Shown: one piece after another, positions 12,561 through 25,847 of the stretch
Position numbering within the stretch: position 1 is the first letter of the stretch
Layout of the letters: every line of letters starts with the position of its first letter
Source of the DNA: Adineta steineri
Lineage: Eukaryota; Rotifera; Eurotatoria; Adinetida; Adinetidae
Assembly: GCA_905250115.1 (NCBI GenBank)
Contig: CAJNOI010000073.1
Span: 399,040-463,039 of the forward strand
Length of the DNA: 64,000 nucleotides
Direction: 5' to 3'
Notes under the pieces: generated by a model
What the model saw: the letters and a program-made list of their open reading frames with translations, nothing else
Database searches by the model: none
What the model was told of the DNA's origin: nothing
Translations under genes and position numbers: made by a program

Positions 12561-13531
12561 AACAAAAAAAATCATTTGATTTCTTTCAAAAAATGTAATA
12601 TATTGAAAAATTTTCTACCTTTTTTACATTTGTCGATACTTATAAACGTTCTAGTGAATTTGCTAGATTTAACTTAAATAAATTTTTCTCTAATATGTCA
12701 CATCTATATAAGCACATGATGATGTTAAAACCATTGCTTTAGCTCTAGTAAAATATTGAATATATTCGACATTATATGAATATAAATTATTTCCATCTAT
12801 GATATTTCTACTAAAATAAAACAAATTCAGTTGAAATATATCCTTACAATAATAAAAAGAGATTAATGTTTTTTTAGAGCTTATATCTTGATGTTCAACT
12901 TCATAGTCATCATTTTCTATATGAAACCCGTAGTTTCTATGCTAGATGTGTTTAAAAAAATTATAAATCACAAGACATTAAAAATGCATGTCGTATGTTG
13001 AATCTTATTAAATACCTTTCAGCTTTCATTGTTTAATCTCATACTTACTATTCATTTTTTTATAATTCTATTCGATTCATACTAGTCTTTTTTATAGTCA
13101 TCTCCATGAACTTTGTTTCTTTATTTTAATACACTCAGACAAACTTTCTATGTTATTTTATTTATATGAAAGTGAATTATTTTTTACTTAAAATTGTTCT
13201 TTGTACTTTATTCGACTTGAATAGAATAATTTGTGATATCATTTTTTTGATGATCTATTTTTTTATTGATATTAAATTGTAAATATTTCATACATTTATC
13301 AAAGATATATAATCGAAGTATAAAGATAAAATTATTCTTTATTATATATTTCAAATATTTTCACTTTAAAAATATAGAATAAATAAATAGCTACTATAAT
13401 GATACAAATATATAGATGAAGCAATAGTTATCATTGTTTAATTAAATGTCATAAATAATTCATAAATTCCTGCAGAATGAAAATACAGAAATATATTGAC
13501 TTGATTCATATTCGAATTATTCTTATAAACT

Positions 13532-13700
13532 TTATAAAATTATTTTCATTTCAGCAAAAGTAGGAGACATTCCATTTGTTCGATTTAATATTTTCAAATT
13601 TTTTGTACATGCATCAGTGAATCCACAAATACCTGATAAACTTTTGTCGATAAATCCAATATTAAATGATGCAAGTTGATGTTTAATACCTCTTATTGGA
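13532..13700 (-). pseudogene. Orphan exon-like coding fragment
   Basis: On the minus strand an acceptor-like tttaattatag at about 13701-13711 is followed by an open stretch of about 55 codons to a TAA at 13532. It reads like real protein (GIKHQLASFNIGFIDKSL, then a Cys-containing stretch with TDAC, then NGMSPTFAEMK). No partner exon was found on either side and I do not recognise the family. The open frame continues upstream of the acceptor only as low-complexity Phe/Ile/Leu sequence, which looks like intron. It may be a last surviving exon of a dead gene. Confidence that this was once coding is moderate; confidence that it is expressed is low. Confidence 0.3.
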
Positions 13701-14831
13701 CTATAATTAAACAAAAAAATATATAAAATAGAAATAATTTTAGATAAGAAATAAACCAGAATATTTACTAATAGATATTCCACAATCGGAAAACAGAAAT
13801 AATTTTTTAATTTTCTTGTCACAGATAAAAACTTATTAGAATAAAATAAATACAAAATATTTTCATAGAATTTTATTCAATATCTATTTGTATAAAGAAT
13901 TCTTTCGTAATCTCACTATTCAAGTCAAGATACTTTACTACTTAAAGCATCGTATTTTTATTTATACTCTATTGGAAATTGTTTAGTTGCCAAAACATAT
14001 TTCAAAAGATACAGTTGATATAGTTTTAAATCTAAAATTTTTTAGAATAAACAATATAGTATAATTACATTAAATTTCTATTCTTAAAATAAGAAAAAGA
14101 AAAGATGAGTTGAAATTACGAGTAATATAAACAAATTATTTGATTTTTTCTTTTCAAAATTATTAATTATGTCAATAAGAATCATTACAATTTCATTGTT
14201 TGAAATGATATTTTATAGAATATAGTACCATTTTTTTCAATGTTATCGTAAAGAAAAAACTGTTTTCTGAATCGCATGGAATTCTATTGAAAATGTTCAA
14301 ACAATATTATAAAAATTTCGAGAATATTGACTTTTGTTTGTACGATAAATAAAAAGTTAAAAATCATATAGAACTTTTTAATAAATTTATTTTTATGTTA
14401 GAAATTCTTTTTTTAATCAATATGATAATATTTTGTTTATTTAATTCTGATTAACAAAATATAAATAAAACTTTTTTCTTCTATATTTAATCAGAATATA
14501 TCTTCGTCCTAGAAGATATATGAACACATTCGATGTAATTCACTTTTCATACGAGAATTAATCAAGGCATTCAATCACGCAAACAACAAACTTCTAATAA
14601 ATCTACTTACTCATTTTCTTTTCTGCTCCATTGATTTTTCTCCGTTCTCCTCTTACCTTCGAATAAGATAGTGAATCGAATCTCGCATCTATCTCATAAA
14701 TGACTCAAGTTGCTCTTTCGTCCTCTAATGTACAGTATATAGTATGTGAGAGGTAACAGAACGAAATATCCACATTTTTGTCTCGTATTCGTATTTCTTC
14801 AGCTCTCTCGTGTAAAATCAATCAAGATTTT
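13701..14831. other. Noncoding region, nothing recognised
   Basis: AT-rich DNA between the orphan exon and the prolyl hydroxylase pseudogene. A less AT-rich patch at about 14500-14820 has no open frame with family features. No repeat or delimited transposon was seen. Confidence 0.45.
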
Positions 14832-15512
14832 TTAATCGTTAACATCAATCCATTTATTTTCAATGAATACAGAACGAGCTAATAGAAAAAGATTAAAAAA
14901 TATCTGCATGACGAGTATTATGATCTTCTGAAAAGATAGAAATAATTTATTATACGTATCAGAAAAAATAAAACGAAGTGTTTATCTAACCTTCATTCGA
15001 TACATAAACATTATACCAAAATGCAGAACTTCCTTTTATTGATTTCAGATGACTTCCAACTACAGACAAACTGTTGCATCACCTCGTTCAACATCACTCA
15101 ACTAGAAACATTTATTATTATTATTATAACACATTTCTAATAATATCCAATTAACTTACATAAGTTAACCATGTAGTGATACGATTTCCTAGAAAATAAA
15201 AATTATGATATAATTTCTCATAGAGAATTTCAACTCATGAGCACTAAGACCTGAAAAAGTATCTTTCTCTCATTTCTAAGTTTGACAAAGAAATATTCAT
15301 AACTTACTCGTGCAAAATCAAAATGTGGTCATAATGACCATCAACATCATCGTTTTCAATCGAATTATTTTATTCTTAATTTTATTTTGTTATTCTCTAA
15401 TTATTCACATATCTGAAGATCTTCAAATGTTATCATACTTTAATTTGTTACAGCTTCAATTAATCGAGATAAACGAGAAATGACTGATGAATCTTCATTT
15501 CTCAACCAACCA
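14832..15512 (-). pseudogene. Prolyl 4-hydroxylase alpha-subunit pseudogene (catalytic domain)
   Basis: Five exon remnants on the minus strand match, in order, the 2-oxoglutarate/Fe(II) catalytic domain of collagen-type prolyl 4-hydroxylase alpha. (1) 15512-15452, WLRNEDSSVISRLSRLIEA. (2) An exon ending at 15308, with GHY.. then the HxD iron motif HFDFAR. (3) 15188-15160, NRITTWLTY. (4) 15101-14991, SDVERGDATV.. and GSSAFWYNVY. (5) 14927-14832, TRHA with the distal iron His, and ENKW with the 2-oxoglutarate Lys. Splice signals are still visible. It is dead: a frame break separates GHYD from HFDFAR (one base short), another lies between DATV and VVGSH (in-frame TAG), and exon 5 has TAA soon after TRHA plus a frame change before ENKW. 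The N-terminal peptide-binding domain was not found upstream. In life the enzyme hydroxylates proline in collagen-like chains in the ER. Confidence 0.8.
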
Positions 15513-17866
15513 CTAAAAATAAAATAAAAATTAAGCTTCAAACTAAATCTATATTTCCAGGTAAAAATATAACATACAAAATAATAAATTTAACTATGAT
15601 CAGTTAATAATGATGAACAGCTTCGACATTTGAGGAATAAAAACAGTATTTGTTTGACATGCATTGAGATTAAGTATAAAAATTATACTTGTTTTTTCTT
15701 AGTTCGTATCTTTTGCTCACCCTATAACTGTCATGTTCATCTCTTGATGCTTTATGATTTTGTATTACCACTCTGCTTAACTGCAACCATAATTATAAAT
15801 AATTATCTTAGATTAAATATTCATCAGATAATAATGAAAAATTATTTTTAACATCATATGGAATATACATAATTTAGTCTGATAGACTCTAGTTTTGATC
15901 AAAACAATTTTGTCTATGATATTTATGTTTTAAATCTCGAAAAATGTTTAAAAATTGATTGAATCAACTAATACTAGTTTTTAGCTATATTCTTCTCATT
16001 GATATTTTTACACCAAACGTTTTTTTCATCAACCCTTCGTATTCATTGAAGTTTTGTATATATAATCTGCATTTAAGAAGTATAATATATACATGTCTGA
16101 ATAATTTCGGAAATGATACTATATTTTATTTATTTGAAATCAACATTATTCACAGAGAATGATTGTTTTTGAGAAAAATATTGCAATCATATTTTTGTTT
16201 ACTTTGATAATTTGTATAAAATCCTCAAATATCTCTCTAGATCTTTCATTTTACAAAATAGAAACAAGATTCTATTATATATTCAACAACAAATAAAATC
16301 ATCCGATCAATACAATGTGTAATTTACTACATGTGTAAACAACTAACAATAAATAGACCTTTTATTTTTCAGTATCTCATACTCATTCTATAGTCATCTG
16401 TTTTGATTTCCAACATTATTAATTCGTAGGAAATAAAAAAAAATCTTCGTCGGAATATTCGTCTAATTTTAACGTTTTTCTCATATAAATCAGTCGGATT
16501 TTATTCGTTAAACACTTTCCAGATCATTTAAATAAGAAAATATATATATACAATGCAAAAAAAAAACAAAAATCAATTTTAACATAAAAAGTTTAAATAT
16601 TCTGACGGTATATAAATATACTGAAGACTAAAGAAAAAGAAATAAAATGAATTTCTATATCGCACAGACATATTCAAGAGCTTTTTAAATAAATTTTTCT
16701 ATAAGTCTAGATATAATATTCATTAATAATATGATTGTAATTATTTCCTAATAAATATTATACATAAACAATTGTTCCAAGGTCTATTATAATATTGAGT
16801 AAGACTAAATATATTTGTTCAACAAAAACTAAAATCTATACTATCATTCATGTTAAAATAATGTAATTATAGACTGGTTATAACTGATGAATCTTTCAAA
16901 TAATAAATTTCTTAAACATATTACATATTTTTAAATGAATGAATGAAATATTATTGTTTGGAAAGAGTTAGAAAAGAATAATAGAAAAATAATGACTTCA
17001 TATTTGTCTGACGCTTGATTTAAGTATGTTTCTTTGGTATGTACCAAGTAACTTGTTACATTTAGATTACAAAAATAAAGAGAATGATTTATTTTGTTTG
17101 ATTTTCTTGATTGAGTCGAATGGAAAACATCGAATAATACATATGATTTAATGATACAAATAAAACGTTTCGATGGCTAGGCCATGTTTTTCTATCAAAA
17201 CACAATTTCTTAATCGATGTATCCATTCATAAGTAGAAGTTTACAAGATCTAGAGAGAAATGATTATTCAGGTACATGTACAATGTCAAACAATAGATTA
17301 TATGTATCTGCCTATATAGAAATTCTTTTTATTCTTTCTTTCCATTTCACTTAGTGGAACCATTTCTCGCTAAATTCAAGTCTACATACAATATCATATA
17401 ATAGATTATATATATATACATGTATGTATGTTTATATCGATTTTATCCATTCTTTTCATTTCTTCTTGATATGTATGACTCGAGGGTGAAGTGAAACAAT
17501 TTTCCTTATTGACTAGTTCAGTTATTCACTATTGTGAATGTTATAAATTGCTCATTGATATAATCATGTAAGAAATGTAATAGAGAATTTTTTATTTATT
17601 TTTCACGTGTCTGATGTACGTGATAATCTCACGATTATTTTTGACATTTAATTATTTTTCAGATTTGTAATTATATCATGGTCTGAAGGTTATATTCGAC
17701 GTAAATTGATTAGAGTAGATCTGGTTAAATATCGTATGTTTTGATCTTTTAGGAATGAAATCACATATTTTTAATCAGTAATAAGATTCTTTTTTTCCTC
17801 TTCCATTGTTACTCTTTCATATAAAACAATTGTTTGAAAAATCTATTCCTAACGAAATTTATAATA
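15513..17866. other. Intergenic region, nothing recognised
   Basis: About 2.35 kb of AT-rich DNA between the prolyl hydroxylase pseudogene and the SLC13 gene. Open frames here (for example 15630-15851 and 15959-16162, plus strand) are Phe/Ile/Tyr-rich and reflect base composition. No upstream exons of the pseudogene could be identified. The final few hundred bases should include the SLC13 promoter. Confidence 0.5.
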
Positions 17867-20425
17867 ATGGTCCGCATATTAAATTGGTGTAAACCACGAT
17901 GGCGTTTATTAATTGTTTTGTTAACACCATTGGTTCTTCTTCCAATACCACTTATTGGTAAATCACCTGTATGTTAAATAGTTTTGTTTTCTTTTCTAAT
18001 AATTTTCCATTTAGCAAGCACGATGTGGTTATATTGTACTTATTTTAACTATCTATTGGGTTTTCGAAGCAATACCATTACCAGTTACTTCTTTATTACC
18101 ATTAGCTCTTTTTCCAATGGTAGAAGAAAATATATCTTCTTTTATTATACTGTATTAAGATATATATATATATGTATAACTTTAGGCTGGTATTTTACCT
18201 GCTGAAATTGTTGCACCACATTATTTTAAAGATATAATAACACTTTTCTTTGGTAGTATGGCACTTGCTTTTGCTGTTGAATCTGTTAATCTTCATCGAA
18301 GAATTGCATTATTTGTTCTAAGTCTTGTTGGAACTTCAACAAAATGGTATTTATTAGTGTTTAATTTTCATTAAATTAATTAATTTATTTATAGGTCTAT
18401 GGCTGGTTTAATGGCGGTGACTGCTTTTCTTTCAATGTGGATTAATAATTCAGCAGCAACATCAATTATGTTACCGGTTGCATTAGCAATAACTAATGAA
18501 CTTGAAAGTCATACTAAAGGATATCATGAAAAGAAAAATGCTGCTAAAGAAGCTGCATCTGCAGTAAATGGTAAACAAAAGAATTTTGAAGAAAAGAATT
18601 AGAAAATTTTTTCAAACTTTTTCTAGAAACACTTGATCTAACTGAAGTTGAATCATCCATCGAACATGTTATAAAAGGAATTGTTTTAAATCCATTACAT
18701 TTAGAAGAACCGTATATAAAATAAATTAAAATAAAATTCGTAACTTTTCATTTCAATTATTTAGAGAACCAACAAATCGTGTAACATTAAAAAAACGTTT
18801 CCAATTACCATGGAAAAAATCAAATCGTCTTATAGTTACGTCATCCGAAGACAAAAAATATAATAGCATAAAGAAAGGTATTTTTAGAAATTGAATAAAT
18901 CAAATATATGAAATTTTATTTTCATAGGATTTCTTCTAGCTGTTGCATATTCAGCAACTATCGGTGGTTTATCGAGTTTAGTTGGTACAGCACCGAATAT
19001 TTTTGTTAAAGGTTTTGCTGATAGGTTACTATAATAATAATAACATATCATTTTTCAATCATTTAATACTTCTTTTATATTTAGTCAATATAAGAATACT
19101 GCATTTCGTATAAATTTTCTTAATTTTCTTTTATTTGCTTTACCGGTTGCATTATTAATGCTTGTCATTTGTTGGTTATGGTTACAAATTTATTTTAATA
19201 CTAAAGAGTTTAAATAAATTAAATATAATTTCTAAGTTTTTTAATTTGTTTTTTTTCATAGATTTTTTCAATTTCGTACAGATCCTGAATCTCAAGCAAT
19301 ACAAGCTGATTTAAAACTTATGTTACTTAAACAATATCATGATCTTGGAAGACCAAAGTAAATACGATATTTGATTTATTTATTAAAAACTTTTTTTTTC
19401 TAGATGGAGTGAAATTTCTGTTGCAATTGTTTTCTGTTTTATGATACTTCTATGGGTAACAAAAGATTTTTCTGGATCACCAGGATGGGATGTTATATTC
19501 AGACATAAATTTATAAGTGATGGAACAGTAGCAATATTTTGTGGAGTTCTCCCATTGATTTTACCAAATGCAAATCCTTTACAAGGTAAGAATTAATTGA
19601 AAACAAAAAAAAAAAAAGATAAAAATATTTTGTTCGATTGCAGCTGATTGGAAATATGAACCAATAATACGTTGGAATGATTTAGCAAAACATATGCCAT
19701 GGGGTGCATTAATATTACTTGGTGCTGGTCTTGTTGTTGCATCAGCTTTTCAAGTTTGTAAATTTGATAAAAATGAAAACCGAAATAAAATTTCTAGTTT
19801 CTAAGGCGTCACAATTATCAGAAAGTGTTGCACATGCACTTAAATTTCTCTCTGGTATACCACGTGCCGCTGTTATTTTATTAGTTATTATTATAAGTGG
19901 ATTTTTTACGGAAGTAACATCAAATTTAAGTACAGCTAGTATATTTTTTCCGGTTTTAGACTCCGTTGTAAGTATATAGAGAATTTTAATTTTATTATAG
20001 ATCAAACAATATTTAATATATTAGGGACGTTCTTCTGGTATTCATCCCGCTTTTCTTATTCTTCCGTGTACATTAGCAGTTTCATTAGCTTTTATGTTAC
20101 CGATTGGTAAATAAAGAAAATTTCTTATAACAAAAAACTTTTAATTATTTTTTAAGCAACACCACCAAATGCAATTGTCTTTGGCAGTGGTGCTCTTCGT
20201 GTTATTGATATGGTAAAAATTTTTCATAAACTATATATATAGATCGTATTTTTTCATCAATAGGTTAAAGCTGGTATTGTTATGAATATAATGGGTTTTC
20301 TCGTTATTTTTTTTGCTGCAACGACTTGGATGCCGAAAATTTATGGTTTAACTGGTGATGCAACGAATATATTTTTTAGTTTGAATACAACAGTAAATCC
20401 CGGATTTTATAATGGAACAGAATGA
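17867..20425 (+). CDS. SLC13-family Na+/di- or tricarboxylate cotransporter
   Basis: Plasma-membrane sodium-coupled carboxylate (succinate/citrate type) carrier of the DASS/SLC13 (INDY) family. Fifteen exons (17867-17968, 18015-18119, 18186-18346, 18395-18570, 18627-18711, 18765-18877, 18928-19024, 19085-19207, 19262-19357, 19404-19585, 19644-19757, 19798-19967, 20025-20106, 20157-20212, 20264-20425) give 607 aa in frame, normal for the family. Landmarks: IYWVFEAIPLPVTSLLPL near residue 50, AFLSMWINNSAATSIMLP (first SNT-type motif), GTAPNIFVKGF, TEVTSNLSTASIFFPVL (second SNT-type motif), ATPPNAIVFGSG near the C-terminus. The two Ser-Asn-Thr ion/substrate motifs read Asn-Asn-Ser and Ser-Asn-Leu here, a notable change. 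Multiple hydrophobic helices throughout. The junction between exons 11 and 12 (near 19757/19798) is the least certain. Substrate cannot be assigned from sequence. Confidence 0.93.
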
Positions 20426-20895
20426 AATTATTTTTTTAATATATACATACATAGACGAACAACGAAACGTTTTTTTTAATATAATAGTTGCTTATAATAA
20501 AAAACTATAGGTAGAATTATATATATATTTTTTTAGAATTAAGAGAAGACGTAATTATTTATGTAATTTCTATGAAAATAAAAACCTTTTTAGTGATCAA
20601 TAGAAAAACGAATAAAATTTTATATTAAAAGTTATTTTCTTCAATAAGTAACTAGAAATTAATTCTGATGTAAATAAAAAAAACCCGAATAGGTTATACC
20701 GAAGAACTTAATGGAAAGTTTGTTTAGATTTTTATTCGTTAATGATTAGCGCCATCGATTTATTTTCCATTGGTTGATCTCTTTCAACAAATCATAATGA
20801 TGTTCTAATGATTTCTCATGTTATTATTATTTGTTTACGATAAATCAGTTGCTGGATAGTTGATATTTTTTAATAAATGATTTTTTAGATTAATT
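20426..20895. other. Intergenic spacer SLC13-NOP2
   Basis: 470 bp, AT-rich, with several AATAAA-like words shortly after the SLC13 stop that could serve its polyadenylation. Nothing else recognised; the NOP2 promoter must lie at the right end. Confidence 0.4.
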
Positions 20896-23800
20896 ATGGG
20901 ACGACGAAAGAAAACCGATGATAAATTTGCTAAACCTATTCGTGGTCCTGGTCGTAAATCACGAAAACAAGGCGAACCAGTTTTTGCAAAGGAATTACTA
21001 GCAACAGGTATAAAATATTTGTCGAATTTTTTTCGTAATCATATTTTCTGATTTTTAGACCCGAATGAAAAGAAAAAAATATCAAGTCGTGGTAAACAAC
21101 GGTATAAATTAATTTCTTTTTTCTTTATTTTCACTTGAAAAATTTTTTTTTCAGTGCAAAAAAACGTCTAGTAAAAGAACAAACAAAATTAACAAATAAA
21201 AAAACAACAAGTTTGTTCTATTTTTAATTATTATTAAAAACTATTTTTTTTTCTTTCATAAAGAACCGAAACCAATAATAAAACGTCAATCAGATGGTGA
21301 ATCGAATGATGATGAGGAGGAGGAACAACAAGGCAATGGATATACTGATGATAATCAACAATGGCTTACACCAAAAAAGAAAAAAGTATTTTACAATTAA
21401 TATAAATTCATTAGAGCACTTAACGGAGAATTGTAATCTCAATGCTAAGATTGATTTTGTCCAAATCCGACGGGATCTAACTAGTGAATGTAATCATCAG
21501 AATAGATCTTTGATATAATATAAAGTAACTTAAGATATCAGTAATCCGAGTGCCGGACAGATGTTTATCTATTTCTTATTTACTTCACGCTCTTGACTCT
21601 CGGTAACCGTCCTCATTTTATGACTTGAACATTGCCCTAGGGTCCGCACGAACCCACCTCGTAAAAACTACAGAAAATGATGATTTTGCTTTACGTAAAG
21701 TATTCATTTATACATTACACAAATACTCTTTCCTCAACAGACTTATTTATCGCTTGTTATAGAGACAGTATACGAACGCACGATGCGAAGAAAAAAGTTG
21801 ACTCATACTAGTTTTTATCAAAGCGTAGTGAAAATTTGGGTTACTATTATGTGAGGTGAACGTGCAAACGAATCAATACGTATTTAATTTGAAAATAAAT
21901 CGATACGCAACAGATGGTAGTTATAGAAAAGCGAAAAATTATATCTAAACCATCATTAGTGTCCTGGGATCCGCGTGGACCCATATCCGCATTTTTTCTC
22001 TCTTAGATTTGGGCATGATTTCTCATATGGATATTGTACATCTATTAATGACTCGAAATAGTAACCGAGGATTAAGATGATCAAAATCTCCAAAACACGT
22101 ATATGTCTTCTAAGAAATACAAATAAACGTTTATTTTAGGTATTATTTGAAGGAGATGAAAATGAAGAAGAAGAAGAAGAAGTAATGGAAGAAGATTTGC
22201 CATATAATGATGAATTTAATGTGGAAAGTTCAAGTGATGACGACGAAGATGACCTTGATGAACCTAAAGTTTGTTTTTTTCTTTTTTTTTTATTTATAAT
22301 ATTAATTATGTTAATAAATTTAAGCTTGATATTGAAAAAAAATCGAAAAAATTACGTGAAAAACAACGTCAACAAAAAGAAAGTGCTGAACAAGAATTAT
22401 TAACAAATATTCAACAACATGAAAAAGTTCAATTTCCTAGTGGACAGGAAGTGACAAAAGAAGGTTGATTAAATCAAAGGAAAAAAAGGAAATTTCAATT
22501 AAAATAATTTTATTCTCTTTTAGCACCACAAGCTGATTTACAATTATTAATGCATCGTATACGTGAAGTAATCAATGTATTAAATGATTTTAAAAATAAA
22601 CGTGAAGTAAATCGATCAAGAAAAGAATATCTTGATTTACTTCAACAAGATTTATGTAATTATTATTCATATAACGAATTTTTAATGAATAAACTTATTG
22701 ATTTATTTCCACTTGCTGAAGTAAGAATTTTTCTAAATAAAAAAAATTCTTTATATATTAAATTCATAGATCATCGATTTTTTGGAAGCAAATGAAGTTC
22801 AACGACCAGTTACAATTCGAACTAATACATTAAAAACACGTCGTCGAGATTTAGCTCAGGCCTTAATTAATCGTGGTGTTAATGTTGATCCATTAGATAA
22901 ATGGACAAAAGTTGGATTAGTTATCTATAATAGTCAAGTACCTATTGGTGCAACACCGGAATATCTCAGTGGACATTATATGCTTCAAGGTGCTTCCAGT
23001 TTTCTACCTGTAATGGCATTAGCACCTCAACCAAATGAACGCATTTTAGATATGTGTGCTGCACCAGGTGGAAAAGCAAGTTATATTGGTAAATAAATCT
23101 TTAAGAAAAACGAAGTTATATTGAATAATTATAATTTAGGTGCATTAATGCGAAATAGTGGTATATTAGTAGCAAATGATGCTAATAAAGATCGTGCTAG
23201 AGCTATTATTGCTAATACACATCGATTGGGTTTAACAAACATAATCGTAACAAATCTTGATGGACGACAATTTTCAGAGGTATGTATCATTTTATATTCA
23301 TGATATATGTGAATCTCGCATCGAACTATTGACTTTTGAAATTCACTTATTGACCATAAATAGTTGTCAGTAAGATTCAAGTAATGTCTGCGTTCGATAT
23401 GTAGATTGTATTATGTTGATAACTAAAACTAATTGATAATCTACTAAATAAACATTGTCTTTTTTTAGCATATGGGTGGTTTTGATAGATGTCTTGTTGA
23501 TGCACCATGTAGTGGTACAGGTGTTATAGCAAAAGATCCAGCAGTAAAAAGTTCCAAAGTAAATTATTCTTAAAGTCTAATATAAAAAAAATAATAATTT
23601 ATGATTGTGTTTGTTTAATATTAGGATGATAAAGATATTCAACGATGTTTTACTGCACAACGTCAACTTTTATTAAATGCTATTGATTCAGTTAATGAGT
23701 TTTCATCAACTGGTGGATATATTGTTTATTCAACATGTTCAATTTTAGTAAGTTTAATATATAAAAGAAGCCGAATAATATTAAATTTTATTTATTTCTT

Positions 23801-24211
23801 ATAATAGGTTGAAGAAAATGAAGCAGTTATTCAATATGCATTAAATAATCGACCAGTAAAACTTGTTGAAACAGGTTTAGAATTTGGTGTTGAAGGTTTC
23901 ACTAAGTATATTAAAAAAATTTCATTTTATTATTATAATTTAAAACATTTTTTCTTTTTAAAGTTTCAAAGGTACACCATTTCATCCATTTATGAAATAT
24001 TGCCGTCGATACTATCCACATTTACATAATTTGGATGGTTTTTTTGTTGCAAAATTAAAGAAATATTCAACAAAACAAGGCAATAAAAAAGGTTTAAATT
24101 AATATTTTTTGTTATTTTTCTTAATAAACTATTATTTTAGAATCTGAAACAATACAAAAGAAAAAAGAAATTGAAGAAGATGATTCACCAGCATCAATAA
24201 ATGAAGATTAA
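20896..24211 (+). CDS. NOP2: NOP2/NSUN1 ribosomal RNA (cytosine-5) methyltransferase
   Basis: Nucleolar enzyme that methylates a cytosine of large-subunit rRNA with SAM and supports 60S assembly. Fourteen exons (20896-21007, 21059-21101, 21155-21210, 21264-21385, 22140-22268, 22325-22463, 22524-22720, 22770-23088, 23140-23279, 23469-23558, 23625-23747, 23808-23905, 23964-24091, 24141-24211) encode 588 aa. The N-terminal third is Lys-rich then very acidic (Glu/Asp runs), as in nucleolar NOP2. Then [19 protein letters not shown] and the SAM motif [14 protein letters not shown]. The two catalytic cysteines lie in [10 protein letters not shown] and YSTCSI, and the C-terminal block [32 protein letters not shown] is diagnostic of NOP2 over other NSUN proteins. 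Most introns are 45-60 nt, but intron 4 is 754 nt and intron 9 is 189 nt. The stop is 88 bp before the innexin start on the same strand. Confidence 0.95.
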
Positions 24212-24299
24212 TTCTTTTTTTTGTTTTTGTTATAAATGTTATAGTTGTTGTTGTTTTTTATTACAACATCCTATGTGATTTCTTTTCAGATATAACATT

Positions 24300-25822
24300 A
24301 TGGATATCATTGGTATAGTTACACGTTTACCATCACTTGTTTTTGGCGCATCACGTTGTGATGATAGTTTTGCAGATCGTCTTTCCTATAAATATACCGT
24401 TTTAATGCTTGTTCTTTTTGCTATTATTGTAACGAATAAACAATTCGGTACGAAACATATACAATGTAAGTTTGATTGAATATGTTATAAAAGAAATTTT
24501 TGATTATATATATATAGGTTGGGTACCGGCTCAATTTACGAAAAATTATGAGGTATGTGTATACAGATTATTTGAAAGTTTCTAAATGCTTCATTGTTGT
24601 TTTAGAAAAATACCTTTATATAGAATCATAAGGAGAGAGAAGTTTGATGATGTTAAGTAGATAAAGAGATTATGCAAGTAATCGGAGTTTCATAAATCTT
24701 CAAAATAGGACTCTAGCAGTGAATAAATGAAATCGCGGTTTATAGTTAAACAAATACCTTTCATTTAAGAAACAATGAGATATCATTTTGAATTATATTT
24801 CTATAGATTGATCTACGTTGGATACTGATAACACTCATGTATATATTACATCCATGGTATTTTGCTATTCAATTCTTATTTAATAACATGCTTTCTAACG
24901 CTAATGAATAAGATTTTGCTAACCGATTTTGATCTGAAATAGAGCAGACGCTTTTGTTGATATTCTACTAATCATGACTAGATTAATACTTAGAAGAAAA
25001 TTTAAAATATTTGATTACTAATCCTGAAAATGGTTGATTGAAATAAATTTTTTTCTTTTTTTAGGAATATGTTAATGATATATGTTGGGTATCGAATACA
25101 TATTATATTCCTCTTAACGAAAAAGTTCCAAAAATTGAACGAGAAAGACGTCAAAATGAACTACGGTATTATCAATGGATACCATTTATATTACTTCTTC
25201 AAGCATTTTGTTTTTATTTTCCACATATTGTTTGGCGTTCATTATCACGTCGTAGTGGTATTGATGTACGCGATATTGTTGATGCTGCTATTAATTATAA
25301 ATCAGTTGATACCGCAACAAAAGATGATAAACATAAAAATGAATTAATGGATTATATTGTTGAAGCTATTGATAAATATGTTGATGATCCAAGACGACAA
25401 CCTGATGAACGTGGAAAACGTATTAGTTTAAAACGTATATTTCTAACAATATGCATATTTATGGGCAAATATTTGGGTAATTATTTAATTATTGTTTATT
25501 TTACAACGAAAGCACTTTTTATTACAAATGCTGTTTGTCAAATATTTTTATTAAATTTATTTTTGGGACAAAAATTTCATTTATTTGGTATACAAGTACT
25601 TAATAGAATTCTTGAAGGACGAGGTAGAAAAATATTTTGAAACAAAAATATATATATATATGAAATTCTTAATTTTTATATCATAAAGGTTGGGATACAC
25701 AATCACCATATTTTCCGAAAGTAACATTATGCGATTTTCAAATTCGAGAAGCACTTCATCCACGAGATTCACATCGTTATACAGTACAATGCGTTCTTCC
25801 TCTCAATTTATTTTCTCAACAA
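24300..25822 (+). CDS. Innexin gap-junction protein, 3' part missing in gap
   Basis: Four-pass channel protein of invertebrate gap junctions. Exons 24300-24465, 24518-24552, 25064-25623 and 25689-25822 give the first 298 aa. Seen: N-terminal cytoplasmic stretch and TM1, first extracellular loop with its two Cys (IQCWVPAQF and NDICWV), the family signature YYQWIPFILLLQAFCFYFP in TM2, a cytoplasmic loop, TM3, and the second extracellular loop with Cys in VTLCDFQIRE and YTVQCVLPLNLF. TM4 and the C-terminal tail should follow, but after exon 4 (donor at 25823) the sequence enters a 100-N gap, and nothing innexin-like appears beyond it. The gene is incomplete because of assembly, not shown to be broken biologically. 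Intron 2 is unusually long (511 bp). Confidence 0.93.
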
Positions 25823-25847
25823 GTAAAAATTATCTTTGAGCATCTTT

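Larger units (their letters stand above)
11880..13531. other. Noncoding AT-rich region with a tandem array
   Basis: Very AT-rich DNA with no believable gene. Its left part holds the roughly 80-bp tandem repeats and the 10-N gap listed separately. The remainder (about 12570-13531) shows only short open frames without family signatures. Confidence 0.5.
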
